Source: Actinidia chinensis (taxonomy: Eukaryota; Streptophyta; Magnoliopsida; Ericales; Actinidiaceae). From it: a DNA stretch of 13,184 nucleotides. Under the pieces are notes generated by a model. The model was not told the DNA's origin and ran no database searches. It was given only the letters and a program-made list of their open reading frames with translations. Each line of letters begins with the position of its first letter. Position 1 is the stretch's first letter. The stretch covers positions 1 to 13,184 of the forward strand of contig VIGQ01001293.1 in assembly GCA_009663005.1 (NCBI GenBank), written 5' to 3'. Positions 8,925 through 13,184 of this stretch are shown one piece after another. A program made the translations under genes and the position numbers.

Positions 8925-9010
8925 CTCCCTCCGTCCCACTCGTTTTGTCCCCTGTTCATTTTGGAATTGTTTTCCCAAAATGGTTGTCCAATTTTGAGGG
9001 TCAAAAATAT
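8925..9010. mobile_element. Stowaway-like (Tc1/mariner) MITE fragment, one end only
   Basis: TA followed by CTCCCTCCGTCCCA is the hallmark left end of Stowaway and related plant Tc1/mariner elements. The interior (CGTTTTGTCCCC, CCATTTTGGAA-like) also fits. No complementary ACGGAGGGAG end follows in the window, so the element is truncated or its right end has decayed. The end coordinate is an estimate. Confidence 0.65.
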
Positions 9011-9590
9011 AGTCTCTTTCCATGGAGCTGAATGCTTCTTAGTGATAGGGATGATTTTGGTAATCCTGAGCTGCCATCTCGACTCTCAGCTTCAAAATGA
9101 GACAATAGGGTCACGTAAAACAGATAATGAGTTCCTCAATAATTCTCAATCTCTGGGTCATCTAGCTTCCATATACCAATTAGGAACAGGTAAATCGTCC
9201 TTGGATCTTGAACACAGTTTCCAGAGATGTTTAGAAATTCACTATCAATCTGGTAGTGTATTTCTTTTTTATGCACCATACAATTACTGATTAATATTTG
9301 ACATTTCTTCTCTGCTATCATCAGTTAAAATCATTAGAAGTGAGTTATGATTCATAAGGGATTTTTCATATGGAATCATATGAAATACTGTCTAAGGAGA
9401 AAATAGAATAACTTAAAAGATGACCTGAGAATGTCAAGAGAAAAGTAATCAAAACATATGTTTGGACTACCGAATAGTTTTGGGTAAACAAACTGCAAGA
9501 ACTACCCAACGGGCTAGCCAAGGAAAGAATTGGCTATCTGGTCCTTCTCTACTATGTACGCAACATCACCGACTCAAACTTGTGATGAGA

Positions 9591-9960
9591 AGGGGTTGAT
9601 CCCACGCAAGCGTTCCCCAGCAGCTAAAGTTACCCGCCAAACAGGAATATCCTTGGACCTTCAGACATGGTTATCAGCCTATAAATGTGGTGCACGGATC
9701 AACTGTTTGATACCATAAGTAACAACTTCGGGAATTCTTCCTAAAGGGCCAAGGGAATATTAATTGGTTTATTTCATCTCTTGTATACCCTAGATCATCC
9801 ATGCATGCGATTCCAGGCATGTGACATTACAAAAACTTCCACCCCTCACCGATAACTTTTGGTCTAGCATGGGAGTTGAACACTAGAGGTCACCACACAA
9901 GTACAAAAGGCTATTCCCTAGTGTCCAAAGTTATCGCGCCAGAAGAATATTCCTGGACTT
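9591..9960. repeat. Diverged direct repeat, copies 300 bases apart
   Basis: 9591-9660 and 9871-9960 share an ordered set of words: G(G/A)GTTGA, CA(C)CAAG, TTCCC, AAAGTTA(C/T)C(C/G)(C/G)(C)C, GAATAT(C/T)C and TGGAC. The matching ends sit at 9660 and 9960. The sequence style is that of dispersed plant retroelement or SINE debris, but I cannot name the family. Confidence 0.55.
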
Positions 9961-10152
9961 TTTGGAAGGGGTTGGTCATGATGAACCATAAAATAACAAA
10001 CGATGAAGATAGATGAGGAAGCCACTCATGTACCGCCATGCAAAAATTATGGGGGACTAGGTTCAACATCCTGATTGTGATGCTGTCCCCATGTCAGATG
10101 TGCTGCTTGCTGCCTTTATGTTGCAAGAGGTTAATGATTACAAATTATGCAG

Positions 10153-10315
10153 GTTGATAGAATAAGTGGTAAGCTTCAATCCCAAAATTTCCATGTTTCA
10201 AGGACAAGATTTATTATATTACACTTGCCAAAGCAATGATTGAGAGAGAGAACTCAAGCGGCTTTGTATAGAGCAGTTAATCCGGTGCTACCAAGCAAAA
10301 GCCTGTGATTACGGA
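10153..10315 (+). pseudogene. RBM28: RBM28-like pseudo-exon, start of RRM4
   Basis: After ATTATGCAG the frame reads VDRISGKLQSQNFHVSRTR, then FIILHLPK. This fits the family's KLQSPNFHVSRTRL-IYNLPKSM, where the last part is the RNP2 strand of RRM4. A TGA follows LPKQ. Beyond it other frames give MIERE, LKRLCIE and a TKQKPVI-like piece (family: LCIDAV-SRATKQKP-IRQ). The donor is lost or altered near 10315. The GGTAAGC at 10167 lies within the coding words, so it is not a real donor. Confidence 0.88.
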
Positions 10316-10397
10316 CATGTTTAATGGGACTGTTTTATCATCAGTACAGTTCTGTATACATGATATAACATTTTGCCTTAATTGTGCTGATGTGCAG

Positions 10398-10525
10398 ATA
10401 AAGTTTTTGAAGGATTCAAAGAAAGGGAGGTGTGGGTAGAATATTCATGCGAGTCGCTTTTCCGAGTTACAGAGCATCAACATGCACTTGTGGCTTGAGA
10501 GTTTTTAAAAAAATCCTGGGAAGTG
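10398..10525 (+). pseudogene. RBM28: RBM28-like pseudo-exon, second half of RRM4
   Basis: The acceptor GATGTGCAG is followed by IKFLKDSKKGRCG, matching the family's IKFLKD-KKGK segment, and then a TAG. In shifted frames come NYS/HAS-R and VTEHQHALVA, then LRVF-K-NPG, corresponding to HSRGVAFVEFTEHQHALVALRVLNNNP (the RNP1 strand and last helix of RRM4, quoted from family memory). The exon limit near 10525 is approximate. Nothing recognisable as the following FGPEHRPIVEFA segment or the lysine-rich tail appears downstream. Confidence 0.9.
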
Positions 10526-11111
10526 TTACTTGTATGTTCAACAAATTCCATTCCTACTCTTTTGGTAACGGTAGCAATTGGTACACCTGGTATTTAGTGT
10601 TCTGTTTCGACCTTGGCTTGTGTTGTTCTAAGGTGGTTCCGAGCTGAAAATCAATTCATGCATACAATATACAAAATATCTTTTGTTGGGTTGATGTGCT
10701 TATTTGACGTATACACTAGCTGTAACTGTAAAAACTTTATTCACAGTTCTTACAGCCTCCATAACTTTGTCTCGCCTTTTGCAAAGCACATATTGGAATG
10801 TATGCTTATCCCTTCATGCGAGCTAAGTAGAGATTGAGAGCTATGTCATCCACGTATAAAAAAAAATGTTAATACTATATGGATGTGATATCACTTGATC
10901 CCCAGTCAATTTGAAATTTGGCGAGTATGAATGGCATAGCAGGAGTATATAATCCGAAGGTGGTATCCGGAACACCTTCCTCTGGGCCTCACTACTAGTG
11001 AGCATCACTCACCCCTCTTCCCCTTCAACTAAAAAAAAACCTTCAACTAAAAAAAATTCCGATTAGGACCCCTCAATTCTTTAAACGAAATTTTCCTTAC
11101 TCTAATTTCAG
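10526..11111. other. Region after the pseudogene, no supported gene
   Basis: Mixed AT-rich sequence. It contains an 18-base two-copy repeat (CCTTCAACTAAAAAAAAA, 11022-11057). The open frames at 10432-10647 and 10613-10837 overlap or follow the last pseudo-exon in the wrong frame and are not genes. The stretch ends at a plausible splice acceptor, CTCTAATTTCAG (11100-11111). Confidence 0.5.
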
Positions 11112-11325
11112 TCCCCAGCCCCGCCCATAAATCCACTTCAGCCACACCACGTTACCATTACCATAGTGGTCAAAGGCAACCGCACCGAAGTGGAAGTGCC
11201 AAAGGTTTACTTGTGGCCTAAGCACAAGGCACATTACTATCGACTATCGAGATAATCAGAATGTAGAGCTTGTTAAGGCCTACAAGGCTTACACTTCTTA
11301 CATGACTCAATATTACTATGTATGA
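11112..11325 (+). pseudogene. Second unassigned coding relic, one frameshift, possible last exon
   Basis: After a pyrimidine-rich stretch ending in CAG, frame one (11112 to the TAA at 11253) reads SPAPPINPLQPHHV, then VVKGNRTEVEVPKVYLWPK and HKAHYYR. A second frame, open from 11233 to a TGA at 11323, reads DNQNVELVKAYKAYTSY then MTQYYYV. Both parts have convincing protein composition (many Tyr, Lys, Val) and meet near 11245, where a one-base indel would join them into about 70 codons. This does not fit any part of RBM28. I do not recognise the family. It could be a 3' exon of a small or larger protein brought in by duplication, or a transposon-captured fragment. Confidence 0.55.
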
Positions 11326-12260
11326 AGTGCTGAGGATGGATTTGTAACTTTGCTAATTCCTAAAATGCTTCTTTTCTTTCTTTGTGTATGTATGTGTGGA
11401 GGAGGAGACGGGGAACCTGGACTGGAGAATGTTGAAGTAGAAGGTGGAAGTCTTTCGCTGAAGTTTGTCAAACTTTTCCGTTTTGGAGCCCCTTCTCCCA
11501 TTGGCAGATTAGGGCACATTTGTTGCTATATTTGATGGAATTTTATTGAGTGTAGGTGCCACACATAAACACCCCATGAACTTGTCAAAATCGCACCGCT
11601 GTGATTCAAAATAGACCTGATCGCTTCTTTGTAATGAAGCGCAAAAAGCGCCGTTCCTGAGCGCTTTTTGCACCTCTTTGCCCATTAAATCTTGATTGTC
11701 GAATATTGAACCTAAACCTCAACTTTAGTTTTGATAACATTTATTGGAATGATTGTATGAAAAAGGAGAAACATGTCTTTAATTATAACATATTTTTTCT
11801 GAATATATCTCTAGGTCTATGATATTTAATTTGTAACTTGGAAATAATAATTATTTTGAAATTTACAAACTGCAAACAAAGAAAACTATTTCAGAATCTT
11901 CTGATTTCAATTGGTGTGTTATGTTATATTTGCATGTGCATCATGGTTATCAGCTTGTCGATGTATTAGCAGGCATGAATTGCAACTAGTTGTTGGTTTT
12001 TTCTATTTATTTAACTCTAAATTATCTTGTTTTTGCGCAGGTTCTTTTAAAGTTCCCCCTTTGTTTTATTTTTTGATTAAATGGTGAGCACCTTATCTTA
12101 TTCTGTTGTCCCACTTTATTGTTACTATTATTTTTATTTATTTATCAAAGTTTTTTTTGGGTGTGTGGTGGTGTGGTGGCTTGGTGGGTTTGGAGTGGTG
12201 TGGTGTGGTTGTGGAGCTCTTATGGTGAGGTCGTTATTGTAGCTGCCACGGTTTGAGGGC
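11326..12260. other. AT-rich intergenic DNA, no supported gene
   Basis: No coding island found. Two short overlapping open frames near 11316-11535, one on each strand, have no domain features. The stretch contains the compound hairpin at 11622-11671 and a GT-rich low-complexity tract at about 12161-12215. Confidence 0.5.
11622..11671. repeat. Compound hairpin with perfect 11-bp stem
   Basis: GCAAAAAGCGC (11641-11651) and GCGCTTTTTGC (11661-11671) are perfect inverted repeats around a nine-base loop. Directly before it, CGCTTC (11622-11627) pairs with GAAGCG (11636-11641). Such GCGC and AAAAA-rich palindromes occur in plant MITE ends, but no element borders are clear. A bacterial-type terminator is not expected in this context. 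Confidence 0.8.
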
Positions 12261-12568
12261 TCTCCTTGATGTAATATTGACAAACATTACTTGACACAAC
12301 GAATTTTTAATTGAACTTATAGTTCAGTCAAACATTTTTATTTCATCTCAGGACTCTAATAGGATGGCTGTTAAGCTTGAGTGTGGCATGTTTATTAGTG
12401 TAGGTCAGTGTGTGTCTCCTTGAAGTATATTGACAACATTAATAATTGACACAACTAAGTTTTATTTGGTACTTCTGTTCAGTTCAAACATTTTGTCTTA
12501 ATCTCAGGACCTAAATATGATGCTTTTAAGCTTGAGTGGTGCATTTTGTTAGTGTAGTAGTGTGGCAA
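12261..12568. repeat. Two-copy 154-base tandem repeat
   Basis: Copy 1 (12261-12414) and copy 2 (12415 to about 12568) both open TCTCCTTGA and proceed through ATATTGACAA, TTGACACAAC, GTTCAGT, CAAACATTTT, ATCTCAGGAC, TTAAGCTTGAGT and TTAGTGTAG in the same order. Differences are numerous and include many one-base indels, so the duplication is not recent. Confidence 0.9.
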
Positions 12569-13005
12569 TGGCATTGATGTTCAAGATCTGACTTCTGAGT
12601 GATACAGTCCCTCAGATCTAGCTAGAAAGCTCTAGAGAATGGCAGATACGATCCCGTCGTAACCTGACACCAGTCAACCTAGCGGCATGCCCACACCTGA
12701 CCTGCTTATCAAATTTTAGGTTCACCAGAGCAGTAAAGGATGCTCTGCATTGCTGGCATTTATGGAATTATACTTTTTAATCAATTGTCTATCCTTTTGG
12801 TTTTTAGAACTAGAAGTCACTAACTTCTACAAAATAATACCTGATCGTGACTGGTTGATGTGAATAAGATTGGTTCTGCTACCACAATAATTTTATAACA
12901 GGGAAGTGAGACCATCTTTTTAAAAAAGTAATTACCGTTTAGCGTGTTACCCATAGACACCAGTTCAACTATTGCTCATCAGTGGCGAGCGTTTAAATCT
13001 CCTCC
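12569..13005. other. Intergenic DNA, no supported gene
   Basis: A slightly more GC-rich part (about 12590-12720) contains no frame I can recognise. The part just before 13006 (GTGGCGAGCGTTTAAATCTCC) vaguely resembles a tRNA-derived element's B box, but the A box is not convincing. Confidence 0.4.
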
Positions 13006-13059
13006 TGTGCTCAGATCTAAAGTGGGCGGCCTTTGAAAATGCTGAGGTAAGACAAATGG
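13006..13059 (+). pseudogene. RBM28: Second copy of the first RBM28-like pseudo-exon and its donor
   Basis: TGTGCTCAGATCTAA, GCGGCC, TTTGAA-ATGCTGAG and GTAAG-CAAATG repeat, in order and orientation, the segment at 3333-3383 with a few indels. The donor GAG/GTAAG is kept. Flanks on both sides differ. The copy shares the CAGATCTAA wording and the short deletion seen in the first copy, so the two descend from an already damaged exon. It may open another duplicated piece of the pseudogene beyond the window edge. Confidence 0.6.
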
Positions 13060-13184
13060 TTTTACAAGCTCTCTAAATCATTTGTATGAACAACTCAATA
13101 TCCATGATGCACGTAGTATTAAGGATGATCTGACATTGATTCTAATGATCAAGCTTCAATTCTTGAATACCTGGACATAGTGGT

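Larger units (their letters stand above)
8070..10152 (+). other. Pseudogene intron, about 2.1 kb, with transposon debris
   Basis: It begins with GTAAGTACC and ends ACAAATTATGCAG. It carries a one-ended Stowaway-like piece at 8925, a diverged duplicated block (9591-9660 and 9871-9960) and a TGATACCA motif at 9708-9715. The reverse complement of that motif is the core of the initiator-Met tRNA primer site used by LTR retrotransposons. A 109-codon open frame at 8961-9290 starts inside the Stowaway-like piece and has no recognisable domain. No RBM28 exon was found here. Confidence 0.55.
3333..10525 (+). pseudogene. RBM28: Decayed RBM28/Nop4-like gene with introns retained
   Basis: Eight or more exon remnants occur in the order of the plant RBM28-like protein, the counterpart of yeast Nop4. 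That protein is a nucleolar factor with four RRMs needed for 60S ribosomal-subunit maturation. The evidence is the ordered series WKLIVRNLPFK, SKGF, AIQKFNGKK, ADVARKVLN, EGEDDLRRTIF, DIDNEEVK, SAANAATGFGIF, DMSKRQ-like, NFHVSRTR, IKFLKDSKKG and TEHQHALVA, each separable at visible GT/AG borders. RRM1, part of RRM2 and the tail after RRM4 are missing or unrecognisable. Frameshifts and stops occur in nearly every exon, so no full product can be made. Weak further remains of the region between the first two exons may lie near 3800-3847 (a VGDV-like or RQL-like piece). Retained introns mean a duplicated or decayed gene, not a retrocopy. The family call is from memory of its motifs and is strong because the order agrees. 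Confidence 0.85.

Noticed and set aside
8961..9290. 109-codon plus-strand frame with a plausible-looking middle (around LNNSQSLGHLASIYQLG)
   Set aside because: It begins within a Stowaway-like fragment and lies inside an intron. The middle part could be an exon of something, but no motif supports it.
9530..9718. 62-codon frame in repeat-like DNA
   Set aside because: It overlaps the diverged direct repeat and has no domain. Part of it is repeated, out of frame, 300 bases on.
10167..10172. GTAAGC, an apparent strong splice donor making a 14-base micro-exon
   Set aside because: The bases on both sides code continuously for the conserved LQSPNFHVSRTR region of RRM4, so this is coding sequence and not an exon border.
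12981..13010. tRNA- or SINE-like B-box wording (GCGTTTAAATCTCC)
   Set aside because: There is no convincing A box at the right distance, no cloverleaf can be drawn, and no 3' tail pattern is visible.

Overview
The window looks like nuclear DNA from a flowering plant, probably a dicot. It is AT-rich and intron-bearing, with many degraded transposon pieces of plant type and no bacterial-style gene packing. I find no intact protein-coding gene. Almost all of the longer open frames are chance frames. What can be read is the remains of genes, and the order and wording of those remains carry the information.

The main object, about 3333 to 10525 on the + strand, is a decayed copy of a plant RBM28/Nop4-like gene, a nucleolar protein with several RNA-recognition motifs (RRMs) that acts in making the large ribosomal subunit. 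It was found by reading short exon-like islands in the order expected for the family. These are a second RRM (WKLIVRNLPFK, then SKGF and AIQKFNGKK), an acidic linker (DLEDSD, ADVARKVLN), a third RRM (EGEDDLRRTIF, DIDNEEVK, SAANAATGFGIFLKGG) and a fourth (LQSQNFHVSRTR, IKFLKDSKKG, TEHQHALVA). The islands are separated by introns whose GT and AG borders are often still visible, so this is an unprocessed pseudogene and not a retrocopy. It carries many frameshifts and stops. The first RRM and the lysine-rich tail were not found.

Upstream, 2590 to 2945 is promoter-like. It has teloboxes of the kind common in plant ribosome-biogenesis genes, a duplicated module of about 60 to 75 bases, a TATA box and a GA microsatellite. 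At the far end of the window (13006 to 13059) the first recognised exon of the pseudogene and its splice donor recur, sharing the same mutations. This implies duplication after decay had begun.

Other contents: an unassigned coding relic at 3 to 484 broken by one frameshift; a 341-base hAT-type MITE built of CCCGACC repeats (1491 to 1831); a 27-base G run (2536 to 2562); a Tourist-like MITE (4991 to 5134); a one-ended Stowaway-like fragment (8925 on); a 65-base and a 154-base tandem repeat; a second unassigned coding relic (11112 to 11325); and a perfect 11-bp hairpin (11641 to 11671). I see no RNA gene, CRISPR array or novel multi-gene system. All family assignments were made by eye, without a database search.
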